In this document: one piece after another, positions 16,442-29,000 of the stretch
How the letters are laid out: the number at the start of each line of letters is the position of its first letter
Position numbering within the stretch: the stretch's first letter is position 1
Assembly (NCBI RefSeq): GCF_000718095.1
Contig: NZ_JOEI01000031.1
Coordinates: forward strand, 172,147 to 236,146
DNA length: 64,000 bases
Reading direction: 5' to 3'
From: Streptomyces scopuliridis RB72
Lineage (GTDB): Bacteria > Actinomycetota > Actinomycetes > Streptomycetales > Streptomycetaceae
Notes under the pieces: generated by a model
Told to the model about the DNA's origin: nothing
The model's input: the letters and a program-made list of their open reading frames with translations, nothing else
Databases searched by the model: none
Made by a program: the position numbers and the translations under genes

Positions 16442-17629
16442 TTACTCCGCGCTCCCGAGGCCGCTCAGTACCATCCTCGCCCGCTCCTGGGCGCCCTCGC
16501 TCACCTGGAGATCCGGCGTGACGCCCCGGCCGTCCACCCCATGGCCGGCCGGGGTGCGGTACGTACCGACGGTCAGCTCGGCGACGGAGCCGTCCGGAAG
16601 CGTGCTCGGCATCTGGACCGAGCCCTTGCCGAAGGTGCGCGAGCCGACGGTGACGGACCGGCCGCGGTCCTGGAGGGCGCCGGTGAGCAGCTCGGCGGCG
16701 CTCATCGTGCCGCCGTCCACCAGCACCACCACCGGGCGGCCGGTGTCGCCGCCGGGATCCGCGTACAGCGCGCGCTGCTCGCCCCGTATGTCGTACGTCG
16801 CGACCAGACCGCCGTCGAGGAAGGCGGAGGCGGCGGTGACGGCCTCGGCGACCAGGCCGCCCGCGTTGCCCCGCAGGTCGAGCAGGACGCCCGTGCCCTT
16901 CGGCGCGGCCCGGACCGCGTCCCGTACCCGCTGGCCGGTCCCCTTGGTGAACGCGTCGACCTTGATCCGCAGCGCGCCGCCCTCGATCGTGTCGACCGTC
17001 ACGGATTCGGTGGTGAGCCGGGCGCGGCGCAGGCTCTCCGTCCAGTGCCGGCCGTCCCGCTCCAGTCCGAGCACGACGGTGGAGCCGACGACGGACGCGC
17101 CGTCGCTCTTCCTCTCGCCCCGCAGCAGCGCCATGACGTCCGTGACGGGCCGCTTCCTGATGCCGCGGCCGTCGATGTCCCTGATGATGTCGCCGGGCCC
17201 GATACCGGCCCGCTGCGCGGGGCCGCCGGGGTGGACCCGGGTGACCTCGACCAGACCGTCGGCCGTACGTCTCGCCCAGAGCCCGACGCCGGTGTACGAG
17301 CCGTCCAGGGCCCGCTGGAACTCCTCGTACTCGCTCTTGTCGTACACCGAGCCCCAGCGGTCGCCGCTGCGGCTGACGACCTCCTCGGCCGCTTCCGTAC
17401 CGGACTTCCCGTTGGCCATGGCCTCGGCGGCGGCCCTGGCGACCTCGTCACGGTCGGCCGTCGACGCCACGGGCCGCGTCTGCACGCGGGGCGGCTCCTC
17501 CTCGCCGTACGGCAGAGCGCCCGTCGCCGCCGCGGTGGCGAGCACGCTCGCGAAGAGCAATGTCAGGGCCGCCCCGCGGCGGACACCGCGGGACGTTCGG
17601 TGCAACTGGTGCAACTCGGAACCCGACAT
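16442..17629 (-). CDS. S41 family C-terminal processing peptidase (CtpA/Prc-like)
   Basis: A 395-residue exported serine protease. An N-terminal signal/anchor (ALTLLFASVLATAAATGA, 20-38) precedes a PDZ domain (about 115-200, VHPGGPAQRAGIGPGDIIRDIDG) that captures C-terminal residues of substrates. The catalytic dyad is Ser310 (DGGTMSAAE) and Lys335 (TFGKGSVQ), with the usual spacing of 25. The LLDLRGNAGGLV strand is also conserved. Such proteases trim envelope proteins, often wall hydrolases. The gene sits between ftsX and smpB, 67 bp after the ftsX stop, so it may act with FtsEX in wall remodelling; that is inference from position. Confidence 0.93.
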   Translation of the reverse strand: MSGSELHQLHRTSRGVRRGAALTLLFASVLATAAATGALPYGEEEPPRVQTRPVASTADRDEVARAAAEAMANGKSGTEAAEEVVSRSGDRWGSVYDKSEYEEFQRALDGSYTGVGLWARRTADGLVEVTRVHPGGPAQRAGIGPGDIIRDIDGRGIRKRPVTDVMALLRGERKSDGASVVGSTVVLGLERDGRHWTESLRRARLTTESVTVDTIEGGALRIKVDAFTKGTGQRVRDAVRAAPKGTGVLLDLRGNAGGLVAEAVTAASAFLDGGLVATYDIRGEQRALYADPGGDTGRPVVVLVDGGTMSAAELLTGALQDRGRSVTVGSRTFGKGSVQMPSTLPDGSVAELTVGTYRTPAGHGVDGRGVTPDLQVSEGAQERARMVLSGLGSAE

Positions 17630-17696
17630 GAGGTTGAGTCTAGGACAACGCCGAACGGCAGAACGGTGCTTGTCGCCTCCGCGCCAGGGGCGCTTG

Positions 17697-18614
17697 TCAC
17701 ACCCGGAGGTACTTGCGCAGCGCGACGAAAGCGGCCACGGCGGGCATCAGCAGACCGATCGCGAGCACCAGCGGAAGCTTGGCCAGCACCGCGTCCCAGC
17801 CGATGAAGTTGACGAGTTCCATCTTCTGGGCGAGCGCGAGACCGTTGTCGATCAGGAAATAGCGGCCCGCCAGCAGCATGGCGCACGCGACCACACCACC
17901 GATCAGCCCGGCGAACGCGGCCTCCATGATGAACGGCATCTGGATATAGAAACTGGACGCGCCGACGAGTCTCATGATCCCGGTCTCCCGGCGCCGGCTG
18001 AACGCCGATACCCGGACGGTGTTCACGATCAGCATCAACGCGATGACCAGCATCAGCGCCATCACACAGAGCGCCGCGATATTCATGCCGTTCATGAGGT
18101 CGAAGAGGTTCTGCAGGATGTTCCGCTGGTCCTGGACGGACTCGACCCCGTCCCGGCCCGCGAAGGCCGTCGCCACCACCTTGTACTTCTCCGGGTCCTT
18201 CAGCTTCACGCGGAAGGACTCCGGCATCTGGTCCGGGGTGATCGTCGCGGCGAGCGGGGTGTCGCCGTACCGCTCCTTGTAGTGCTTGTACGCCTCGTCG
18301 GCCGTCTCGTGGTGGACGGTCTCAACGATGTCCATCTTCCCGAGGTCGGTCTCGATCTGCTTCCTCTGCTCGCCGGTGACCGAGCCCTTGGCGCACTGGG
18401 GCGCGGTCGCCGCGTCGTTCTTGTTGCAGAGGAAGATGGAGACATTGACCTTGTCGTACCAGTAGTCCTTCATCACGCTGACCTGCTCGCGCATGAGCAG
18501 CGCGCCGCCGAAGAGGGCGAGCGAGAGGGCTACGGAGACGATGACCGCGAAGGTCATCGTGAGATTTCGGCGAAGACCGACGCCGATCTCCGACAGGACG
18601 AACTGGGCGCGCAT
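17697..18614 (-). CDS. ftsX: Cell division protein FtsX
   Basis: Membrane partner of FtsE, 305 residues, with four TM helices (about 20-41, 180-200, 230-252 and 277-298) and a large extracytoplasmic domain between TM1 and TM2. In other bacteria FtsEX uses ATP to switch on peptidoglycan hydrolases at the septum. The outer domain carries two cysteines, Cys63 and Cys74, placed as in actinobacterial FtsX and able to form a disulfide. Cytoplasmic loop SAFSRRRETGIMRLVGAS is the typical FtsE contact. It follows ftsE by 37 bp. Confidence 0.96.
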   Translation of the reverse strand: MRAQFVLSEIGVGLRRNLTMTFAVIVSVALSLALFGGALLMREQVSVMKDYWYDKVNVSIFLCNKNDAATAPQCAKGSVTGEQRKQIETDLGKMDIVETVHHETADEAYKHYKERYGDTPLAATITPDQMPESFRVKLKDPEKYKVVATAFAGRDGVESVQDQRNILQNLFDLMNGMNIAALCVMALMLVIALMLIVNTVRVSAFSRRRETGIMRLVGASSFYIQMPFIMEAAFAGLIGGVVACAMLLAGRYFLIDNGLALAQKMELVNFIGWDAVLAKLPLVLAIGLLMPAVAAFVALRKYLRV

Positions 18615-18651
18615 GGCGTCCTTTCAGCTTTCGGTACTCAATGCTCGGTGC

Positions 18652-19341
18652 TCAGTGCTGGTAGCCGTAGACGCCGCGTGCCTGGTCGCGCACGAGACGG
18701 CCCTTCTCCAGCTCGATCACGCGCTTGCGCATCTGGTCGACGATGTTCTGGTCGTGGGTCGCCATCACGACGGTGGTACCGGTGCGGTTGATGCGGTCCA
18801 GCAGCTTCATGATGCCCACGGAGGTCTGCGGGTCGAGGTTGCCGGTCGGCTCGTCCGCGATCAGCAGCATGGGACGGTTGACGAAGGCCCGCGCGATCGC
18901 GACGCGCTGCTGCTCACCACCGGAGAGCTCGCCGGGCATCCGGTCCTCCTTGCCGCCGAGGCCGACGAGATCGAGGACCTGCGGTACGGACTTGCGGGTC
19001 TCGCCGCGGGACTTGCCGATGACCTCCTGCGCGAACGCGACGTTCTGCGCCACGGTCTTGTTCGGCAGCAGCCGGAAGTCCTGGAAGACGGTGCCCAGCT
19101 GGCGGCGCATCTGCGGCACCTTCCAGTTGGACAGGCGCGCGAGGTCCTTGCCGAGGACATGCACCATGCCGTGGCTGGCGCGCTCCTCGCGCAGAAGCAG
19201 TCTCAGAAAGGTCGACTTTCCGGAACCGGACGAGCCGACGAGGAAGACGAACTCCCCCTTCTCGATCTCAAGGGAGACATCACGCAGAGCGGGGCTGTTC
19301 TGTTTCGGGTAGGTCTTGGAGACGTTGTCGAATCGGATCAC
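18652..19341 (-). CDS. ftsE: Cell division ATP-binding protein FtsE
   Basis: ABC ATPase of 229 residues forming FtsEX with the downstream gene product. Walker [10 protein letters not shown] (36-44), signature LSGGEQQR and Walker B MLLIADEP are intact, and the N-terminus [11 protein letters not shown] is typical of FtsE. The transcript starts upstream in the 283-bp region shared with a divergent small gene. The last residues GVYGYQH are lineage-specific. Confidence 0.97.
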   Translation of the reverse strand: MIRFDNVSKTYPKQNSPALRDVSLEIEKGEFVFLVGSSGSGKSTFLRLLLREERASHGMVHVLGKDLARLSNWKVPQMRRQLGTVFQDFRLLPNKTVAQNVAFAQEVIGKSRGETRKSVPQVLDLVGLGGKEDRMPGELSGGEQQRVAIARAFVNRPMLLIADEPTGNLDPQTSVGIMKLLDRINRTGTTVVMATHDQNIVDQMRKRVIELEKGRLVRDQARGVYGYQH

Positions 19342-19624
19342 GGGTGCACCACGGTCGGCCGGGAGTAGGTGAGCGAGACCTTACGCGAACCGCGCTGCCG
19401 CGCGCAGTCCGCGTCCATGGTTGAAACAGTGCCCGAGGGCGGGCTTGGGCTGATTTATCACGGATGGCGCCGGACCGCCAGCGGTGAGGTCCACCAGGAA
19501 TCCGGCCGACCGCGCCGAAACGGCCGGGAACTGGCAGAGTGGAGGGGGGAACGGTCGTGTTTCCCGGAGCGTTGAGCGGAGAGACACTGGCTGCGGCTCC
19601 GCCGCGCGGTGAGGAGGAATGCGC

Positions 19625-19819
19625 ATGACCTACGACAGACTGGTGTGCGCCAACTGCGCGGGGCCCGTCAGCGAGGGCCGCTGCCGCGTATGCCGCGCCA
19701 ACAGGGAGCGGCTCCAGCAGCAGGGGCCCCTGGGCGGTCTCAGCCCGGTGGCGCTGCTCACACTGCTGGTGGTGCTCGTCGCGGCCGTGGCGCTGATGGC
19801 CGCTTACCAGCCCGCCTGA
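19625..19819 (+). CDS. Small membrane protein with N-terminal zinc-ribbon-like cysteines
   Basis: A 64-residue protein starting at ATG 19625, which has GAGGAGG seven bases upstream; ATG 19619 overlaps the ribosome binding site too closely. The first half has Cys-x2-Cys (VCANCAGPV) and Cys-x2-Cys (GRCRVCRAN), a likely zinc knuckle. The second half is one membrane helix (LSPVALLTLLVVLVAAVALMAAY). Such proteins are conserved near ftsE in Streptomyces and have no known function. The gene is divergent from ftsE and ends at a strong hairpin. Confidence 0.75.
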   Translation: MTYDRLVCANCAGPVSEGRCRVCRANRERLQQQGPLGGLSPVALLTLLVVLVAAVALMAAYQPA

Positions 19820-19843
19820 CCCCCGTACCCCCCTGGACTCACG

Positions 19844-19884
19844 ATGAGGGGCTCGGACGCCTGACCGGCGCCCGAGCCCCTCAT
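19844..19884. terminator. Bidirectional terminator hairpin
   Basis: ATGAGGGGCTCGG (19844-19856) pairs perfectly with 19872-19884. It lies between the stop codons of the small zinc-ribbon gene (19819) and the convergent repeat-protein gene (19915). Confidence 0.85.
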
Positions 19885-19914
19885 ATGTACGTGCTGTGGT
19901 GCGTATTACACCGA

Positions 19915-20739
19915 TCAGACGGCCGTACGGCCACCGCCGACCAGACGCGGCAGCATCCGGAAGCCGATACCGCCGGCGATCATGGTCGCGGCACCGATCA
20001 GCAGGAACGTGGTCTCGGCGGCGCCGGTCTCGGCCAGCTCCTCCTTGGGCGCACCCTGCTCGACCGGCTGCGAGCCGACACTGTCGGTGTCGGTGTTGTC
20101 GCCACCCGTGGTCGCGCCACCGGTGGAGCCGCCGTCCGTGCCGCCGCCGGTGGTGGAGCCACCGTCCGAGCCGCCGCCGGTCGTCGTGCCACCGTCGGTC
20201 GTCCCACCATCGGTGGTGCCACCGTCCGTGGTCCCGCCATCGGTGGTCCCGCCGTCCGTCGTACCACCGTCGGTGGTGCCACCGTCCGTGGTGCCGCCAT
20301 CGGTCGTCCCACCATCGGTGGTCCCGCCGTCCGTGGTCCCGCCGTCGGTGGTGCCACCGTCGGTCGTCCCACCATCGGTGGTGCCGCCATCGGTCGTGCC
20401 ACCGTCCGTGGTCCCACCATCGGTGGTCCCGCCGTCCGTCGTACCACCGTCGGTCGTCCCACCATCGGTGGTGCCACCGTCGGTCGTCCCGCCGTCGGTG
20501 GTGCCGCCCACGGTCGTGCCGACCGTCGCGCCGCCGTCGGTGGTGCCACCGTCCGTGGTCCCGCCGTCGGTCGTGCCACCCGTGGTCTCGTTGCCGATAC
20601 CCAGGCCGACATCGGCGATCGGAGTGGACACGCCAATATTGACGGCCTGAGCGGCGCCCGCGATGGTCAGTGAGGCACCCGCGGCGATCACCGCGCCGGC
20701 CGCCACACGTGCCACGCGGATCCGCGTCTTTTTGGTCAT
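19915..20739 (-). CDS. LAETG sortase substrate with long TTDGG repeat stalk
   Basis: A 274-residue predicted surface protein. A signal peptide (residues 1-32: KKTRIR, a hydrophobic core, cleavage near AQA) is followed by a short conserved-looking segment ([18 protein letters not shown]). Then comes about 150 residues of TTDGG repeats and their variants ([12 protein letters not shown]), acidic and flexible, and a cell-wall sorting signal: LAETG at 235-239, a hydrophobic helix ([18 protein letters not shown]) and a charged tail with Arg. LAxTG is the motif of actinobacterial class E sortases, so the product is probably attached to peptidoglycan as a stalk. The repeat length may vary between strains by slippage. 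No binding domain is present, so its role is unknown. Confidence 0.8.
   Translation of the reverse strand: MTKKTRIRVARVAAGAVIAAGASLTIAGAAQAVNIGVSTPIADVGLGIGNETTGGTTDGGTTDGGTTDGGATVGTTVGGTTDGGTTDGGTTDGGTTDGGTTDGGTTDGGTTDGGTTDGGTTDGGTTDGGTTDGGTTDGGTTDGGTTDGGTTDGGTTDGGTTDGGTTDGGTTDGGTTDGGTTDGGTTTGGGSDGGSTTGGGTDGGSTGGATTGGDNTDTDSVGSQPVEQGAPKEELAETGAAETTFLLIGAATMIAGGIGFRMLPRLVGGGRTAV
20125..20586 (-). repeat. 15-bp coding tandem repeat (TTDGG units)
   Basis: The region encodes roughly thirty GGTTD-type units with period 15 bp. Synonymous choices differ between units (GTC/GTG/GTA on the plus strand), so the array is old enough for silent changes or selected for protein rather than DNA identity. 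Confidence 0.85.
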
Positions 20740-20959
20740 CTGCCTGCTACCCCCAGTAGCTCATTCGTCAGTGGTGCAGCGTCCGGGGCAGCGGCCGCTG
20801 GGGGTTCGCGTACTCCGCCCCCGGTCTCACGCGCCCCAGAATTACGCATGCCACGCGCCAGCGTTGCCGGTTTTCATATACGCGTCAAGGTCGTTGCGCG
20901 TGCGATGACCGAAATCGCGTCAGTTGTCCGGCGTGCGGGGATGCAACTGTGACGTAAAT

Positions 20960-20990
20960 GGGAACTGCCGCCCTACGGACGGCAGTTCCC
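20960..20990. terminator. Terminator hairpin after prfB
   Basis: GGGAACTGCCG (20960-20970) pairs with 20980-20990 across a 9-nt loop, 20 bp downstream of the prfB stop on the minus strand. Confidence 0.75.
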
Positions 20991-21009
20991 TTGTCGACAA
21001 AGCGCGAAT

Positions 21010-22116
<1,107 letters not shown>

Positions 22117-22182
22117 CGCACCAGCGTAACGCGCTTTTTTTGAAGGCTCGGTTCGCCTCCGGGGCGCTTTATGCCAACGTCG

Positions 22183-22254
22183 ACGGTCGACCGTGCTCGA
22201 TTCGCTCGTTCCTCGCGAACCTCCGCCCGCGCGGCGGAGCCGCATATCGAGCAC
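22183..22254. repeat. Palindrome plus long imperfect hairpin upstream of prfB
   Basis: ACGGTCGACCGT (22183-22194) is a perfect palindrome. It overlaps a hairpin whose outer arms GTGCTCGAT (22193-22201) and ATCGAGCAC (22246-22254) match perfectly, with internal pairing such as TTCGC/GCGAA and CTCCGC/GCGGAG. This looks like a repetitive extragenic palindrome; genome copy number cannot be seen here. Confidence 0.7.
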
Positions 22255-22448
22255 AGCCTCCCTTTCGACAGCGGCGCGCCCTTCGGCTCACTCGCCGGCG
22301 GACGTGGGCACCCGGAACGAACCGGCACCCCACCCCAGCCCGCAGCCCGCGAGCCGGGCTGGGCAACCACTGGGCTGCACTCACCCCCCGCCCCCCACCG
22401 GGGCGCGCACTGATTGGGGCCCACCGGGGGAAGGGGGTCGGGGTCGGA

Positions 22449-22525
22449 GGAGGTGCGTGTCCGGACGTAAAGCGTCGCAGCTCGCGCGAAGCGCGGTGAG
22501 GAAAGCAGTCCGGACACGCACCTCC
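22449..22525. terminator. 18-bp perfect inverted repeat after pkaB, probable terminator
   Basis: GGAGGTGCGTGTCCGGAC (22449-22466) is the exact reverse complement of 22508-22525. The 41-nt spacer itself can pair (CTCGCGC with GCGCGG). It begins 18 bp after the pkaB stop. Position suggests termination, but the long spacer is unusual. Confidence 0.6.
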
Positions 22526-22542
22526 GGAGAAGCCGGGAGGCG

Positions 22543-23775
22543 TCAAGGCGCAGGCGACGTCGTCCGCTGAGAATCCCGCGGCGCCTCGTCGCCGCCCCCG
22601 CCCAGCACCAGCCAGCCCCCCACCCCCACCACCGCGACCACCAGCACCGCCACCACCCCCAGCGTGATCCGACGCTTCCGCACCGCCTCCGCCTTGTGCC
22701 GCGCCGATCCCGGCCGCCGCTGCCCCGGAGACCTCGGCGCCCGCGCCGTACCGCGCGCCCCGCCCGCCAGCTCGTCCGGCCCCGGCACCCGCATGCTCGT
22801 ATGCGTGTCCCGGTTGGAGTCGGGCACCGCGCCGGGAACGAGCGGTACCGCTCCCCTGCGGCGCGGCTCCTCGGGAGCGGACGGCCCCGGCTCCTCGTAC
22901 GGCCGCTCCGTGGGCTCCGCGTCCGGCTCGTCCACGTCCAGCGGCGGAATACCCGCGAGCATCGGCAGCTGCTCCCGCAGCCGCGCCGCCAGCTCCGAGG
23001 CGCGCAGCCGGGAGGCCGGGGCCTTCGCCAGGCACTGGACGAGCAGCTGCCACAGCTCCTCGGGGATACCGGGCAGCGGTACGACGGTCTCGGTGACATG
23101 CCGGCGCAGCACGGCCCCGGGGTGGCCGCCGCCGAACGGGGTGAAGCCCGCGAGCAGCTCGTACAGGACGGTGGCCAGCGCGTAGATGTCGACGGCCGCG
23201 CGCGGCGGCAGGCCCTCGACGATCTCCGGGGCCAGATAGTCGGGGGTGCCGATGATCTTGGACGCCTTGGTGCGCCGGGGGGTGTCGATGAGCTTGGCCA
23301 CACCGAAGTCGGTGAGCAGCGCGGGGTGCGCGCCGCCGGGGCCGAGCGGGCCCTCCATGTCGAGCAGGATGTTCTCGGGCTTGACGTCGCGGTGGACGAC
23401 CCCGGCGGCGTGCGCGGCGGCGAGCCCGTCGGCGACATCCGCGATGATCGCGACCGCGGCCTCGGGGGCGAGCCGGCGCTCGCGGTCGAGGCGGGTACGG
23501 AGATCCGTACCGCGGACCAGCTCCATGACGAGCGCGAGGTCGTTGCCGTCCACGACGAGGTCACGGACGGCGACCACCCGGGGGTGGTCGAGTCCGAGCA
23601 GGGCGGTGCGCTCCTGGACGAAGCGGCCGACCAGCTCCTGGTCCGACGCGAGATCCTCGCGCAACAGCTTGATGGCGACGGGGCCCTCGGGCCCTTCCCC
23701 GAGCCACACCGTGCCGGCGCTGCCCCGTCCCAGGATCTGGTGGGCGGTGTACCGGCTGCCGATATTCCGTGCCAA
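22543..23775 (-). CDS. pkaB: Membrane Ser/Thr protein kinase PkaB-like
   Basis: Hanks-type kinase of 410 residues (S. coelicolor PkaB is of similar length as I recall). The kinase domain (about 9-275) has the Gly loop LGRGSAGTV, catalytic Lys36 (VAIK), HRDVKPEN with Asp130, and DFG at 156-158. A roughly 95-residue acidic/Pro-rich juxtamembrane linker leads to one TM helix (about 371-391), leaving only a short outer tail of about 20 residues with no sensor domain. It follows pkaA on the same strand after 159 bp containing a hairpin, so the two are at least partly separately transcribed. Divergent FHA protein upstream is a plausible substrate or reader. Confidence 0.93.
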   Translation of the reverse strand: MARNIGSRYTAHQILGRGSAGTVWLGEGPEGPVAIKLLREDLASDQELVGRFVQERTALLGLDHPRVVAVRDLVVDGNDLALVMELVRGTDLRTRLDRERRLAPEAAVAIIADVADGLAAAHAAGVVHRDVKPENILLDMEGPLGPGGAHPALLTDFGVAKLIDTPRRTKASKIIGTPDYLAPEIVEGLPPRAAVDIYALATVLYELLAGFTPFGGGHPGAVLRRHVTETVVPLPGIPEELWQLLVQCLAKAPASRLRASELAARLREQLPMLAGIPPLDVDEPDAEPTERPYEEPGPSAPEEPRRRGAVPLVPGAVPDSNRDTHTSMRVPGPDELAGGARGTARAPRSPGQRRPGSARHKAEAVRKRRITLGVVAVLVVAVVGVGGWLVLGGGGDEAPRDSQRTTSPAP

Positions 23776-23882
23776 GACTGCTCCCTCAGCGGCTGGCGTT
23801 GCCCCTCAAAGTACGCGGGTATCGGGGTGTTCCGTGCCCTGGTCGGCAGCGTCACCCACTACGGCGAGGGGAAATAGCACGA

Positions 23883-23905
23883 TCCGGGGGGATTCACCCC
23901 CCGGA
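23883..23905. terminator. Terminator hairpin after pkaA
   Basis: TCCGGGGGG (23883-23891) pairs with 23897-23905 around an ATTCA loop, 30 bp beyond the pkaA stop on the minus strand. Confidence 0.7.
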
Positions 23906-23934
23906 CCCGCCGTCCCCCTCGTCCCGGAACCGTG

Positions 23935-25557
<1,623 letters not shown>

Positions 25558-26047
25558 GTCATGCGCTCCCTGCTGGTCGTGGTCATCTCGTGGTCCCGGC
25601 CCCGCCGGGTCTCCGACCCACTCTAGAGCCTGGCAAGTTACCCGCCCGTCCTCTTCCGGTCCCCCTCCGGTCCCGCTCGGACACGGCTCCGGTCCCGACC
25701 CGACCCGACCCGGGTCCGGTCGTGTTCGAAAGAAAGACGCTCGCATCGTACGGATGGTTGCCGGAGAGCGGGCCGGACGACATCACACCCGGTCCCGAGC
25801 CGTCCAGAAGCCGTTCCCAAGCAGGTACTTTTGCGCCAACAGCCGACTATTCAAGATCACTTGTCGCCGGTCCCCGGGCGTGTTGTCAGTGGCAGGTGCG
25901 AGGATGCCCCCAGCACGTGACGTGTGGAGTGGGGATTCACACCGCCCCGTGCCGACCTGTACCGGACGACGCGTCCGTGCGCGGTGGGGGGAGATCAGCG
26001 GATATTCCCCTGTCGGGCACCCCGCGCAGAAGGGACCGCTGACGGCG
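25558..26047. other. 490-bp divergent regulatory region between pkaA and FHA-ATPase gene
   Basis: No coding frame with family similarity was found. It must carry the promoters of both divergent units. A short CCCGACCCGACCCGACCCGG run lies at about 25695-25714. No operator or -10/-35 pair stood out. Confidence 0.6.
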
Positions 26048-29000
26048 ATGCAGATCCGGCTGACCGTCCTCGCGCCGCGCGGCGGCCATGCCGCCGGGCG
26101 CGTGTGCGACGTGCTCGTCACCGCCCCGGCAGGGACGGCGCTGTCCGCCGTCGCCTCCGGGCTCGCCACGGCCGTCTCGGGCCCCGACGCCTCCGGCACC
26201 GTCGTCCTGTACGCGGGCCGCGAGCGGCTCGACGCCCAGCGCTGCGCCCTCGGCGAGCCGCCGCTGATCGACGGCGCGGTGCTCTCCCTCCAGGTCCCCG
26301 GCGAGGACGACGCGCCCGCCGACGACGTCCCGGCGCAGCTCCATGTGGTCGCGGGTCCCGACGCGGGCGGGGTGCATCTGCTGCACGGCGGACAGATCAG
26401 AATCGGCCGGTCCGCCGAGGCCGACGTGCCGCTGGACGACCCGGACGTCTCCCGGCTGCACTGCGCGGTGACGGTCGGCGAGGACGGCCGGGTCTCGGTC
26501 GCGGACCTGTTCTCCACGAACGGGACGACGCTGGAGGGCGTCGCGGTGGGCAACCGGCCGGTCCCGCTGCCCCCCGGCGCGCTGCTGCGGCTCGGTGAGT
26601 CCGCGCTCCGGCTCACGGTCGGGGCCCGGGCGCCCGCGCTGCCGACGGCGCCGGACGGCGAGGGCCATCTGCGGATCACCCGGCCGGGCACGGACGGCCA
26701 GGGCCCGCTCCCGTACGGCGCGGAGAGCGGCCCGGGGGGTGCCGCGTACAGCTCCTCGGAAGGCCCCGCCCCGGTCCGCGGCGACGGCAGCGCGACGGCG
26801 GCGGCCGGCGGACCCGGCTCCGGTCCGGAGACGGGCGCGTACGGCACGGGCGGTTACGCCACGGACGGTTCCGCGTACGGCCCCGCGGGCGCCTCGCCGG
26901 GACCGCAGTACAGCGGCGCGCGGCGCGAGCCGGCCCCCGCCCATGGCCCGGCCGCCCCCGGCGCCCATGCCCCTGGGGCGGGACCGGGCGAAGCCCCGGG
27001 CGGGGAGGCCCGGATCCGTGACGAGGGTCACACCTCTCGCGCGTACGGCGGCTTCGCCCCCTCCGGCGCGTCGAGCCGGGTCCTGGGCCCGCAGTACGGC
27101 AATCCGCCGGGCGCCCCGCGTGTGCCCGACCCGCGCAGCGCCGATACGCACTACGGCTCCCGCCCGGCGGGGGGTTCCCCGGACGGGACACACAGCAGGG
27201 CGGCGGCGCCGGACCCGGCGTACGGGACCGGCGCGGTCGCGGGCCCGGGAGGCGCGGACGCGCGCGGCGCCGACGACCGCCCGCAGTCGCACAGCAGGAC
27301 CTCGGGGTCGCGGCGGCAGGCCACGCCCACGCGCGGAACGGAAGCACCTGACGCCGCGGCCCGGCGCCGGGGCGGCATAGGCGCCTGGGCCCGTCGACTC
27401 GCCGGAAGCCGGGGCGAGGAGCTGCCGGAGTCCGGCCCCGGCCCGCTGGCCGCCGCCGGTACGGCCGGGCGCGGCCCGCGCGCGGAGACCTGGCCCGATC
27501 CGGCCGAGGTCCTGCTGACGGCGCTCGGCCCCGGCCCCCGGCTGTGGGAGCGCGACAGCCGCCATCCCGAGGCGCTCGCCGTACGGCTCGGCACGGCCGA
27601 CCGGGCCGCCCCGGACGGCGGCGGACCGCTGCCCTCCGTACCGGTCACCGTCGGTCTGCGCGAGGCCGGGTCGCTCGGTCTGGCGGGCCCCAGGGAGCGG
27701 CTGGCGGGGCTGGCCAGAGCCGTCGTGGCCCAGCTCGCCGCGCTGCACTCACCGGCCGATCTGGAGATCGTGCTGATCAGCACGGACCGTACGAGAAGCC
27801 TGGAGGAGCGCCGGCGGGACTGGGGCTGGCTCGGCTGGCTGCCGCATGTACGGCCCGCCCACGGCCAGGACTGCCGGCTGCTGCTCGCCTACGACCGCGA
27901 GCAGGCGGCGGCCAGGACCGCCGAGCTGACCCGCCGGCTCGACGACGGCCCCATGGGGCCCGGCTGGGCCTCGGCCGACCCGTGGACCATCACGGAGGCC
28001 GCAGCCCGCCACGACGGCCCGTACACGGTCGTGATCGTCGACGGCGATCCCGGGACGGCCGCGCTGCGCGAGTCGACGGCGCAGCTGGCCGGCGCGGGCG
28101 CGGCGGCCGGTGTCCATCTCATCTGTCTCGCCGAGACGGACGCGGCCTCGCCCCTCTCCCCGATCGCCGCGACCTATGAGACGGCGTGCGCGGCCTCGCT
28201 CCCCTTCCGCGAGTGCGGGGCCGTCGCCCTGCTGAGCGGCGATGTGGCGACGGCGCTGCGGCTGCTGCGTACGGCGGTGGGGCAGCCCGCCGGGCATGGC
28301 ACGGTCGCCGTCGTGGACGCGGTCTCGGCAGCCTGGGCGGATCGTTTCGGACGGGCGCTGGCGCCGCTGCGCGCGTCGGCGGGCAGCGGCCGGGGACGGC
28401 CCGCCGCGGCGCTCCCGCGCTCCGCCAGGCTGCTCGACGAGTTGGGGCTGGCGCGGGCCACCCCGGCGTCCCTGATGGCCCGTTGGGCGTCCGCCGCGGA
28501 CCGCACCGGCGACTGCACGGCGGTCCTCGGCGCCGGGCCGCGCGGCCCGGTGAGCGTCGATCTGACCGAAGAGGGCCCGCATCTGCTGATCGAGGGGCCG
28601 GCGGGGAGCGGCCGTACGGAGCTGCTGCGCTCCGTCGCCGCCTCGCTGGCCGCCGCCGGCCGGCCCGACCGACTGGGGCTGCTGCTGGTCGACGGCGCCG
28701 GGGGCGAGCGCGGCGAGGGGCTGTCCGTCTGTACGGAACTGCCGCATGTGACCGAGCATTTGATCGCCTCCGACCCGGTCAGGATGCGGCAGTTCGCCCA
28801 GGCGCTGGGGGCCGAGCTGAAGCGGCGGGCCGAGCTGCTGGGACGGCTGGACTTCACGGAGTGGCACAGCCGGCACGAAGTGGCGGAGCGGATAGTCGGC
28901 CAGCGCGCGCCGGGCGCCGCCGAGCAACGGGCGGGCAGACGCGGCGAGTCCCGCGCCGACCAGCGCGGAGCCGAACCGCGCGGAAGCGATCAGCGCGCGA

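Larger units (their letters stand above)
22117..22542. other. 426-bp gene-free region between pkaB and prfB with several inverted repeats
   Basis: No convincing coding frame. It holds a perfect 12-bp palindrome and a 62-bp cruciform-like element near prfB, and an 18-bp perfect inverted repeat just after the pkaB stop, both listed separately. The stretch between is C-rich on the plus strand with no recognisable signal. Confidence 0.7.

Noticed and set aside
20125..20586. Possible CRISPR array
   Set aside because: The 15-bp periodic repeats are continuous, without unique spacers, and encode TTDGG units in frame.
19982..20650. PPSVV repeat protein on the plus strand
   Set aside because: Antisense reading of the TTDGG array. 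The minus frame has a signal peptide and LAETG sorting signal, the plus frame has neither.
22140..22499. 119-codon frame in the pkaB-prfB gap
   Set aside because: Arg/Pro-rich translation, no ribosome binding site, and it runs through the inverted repeats.
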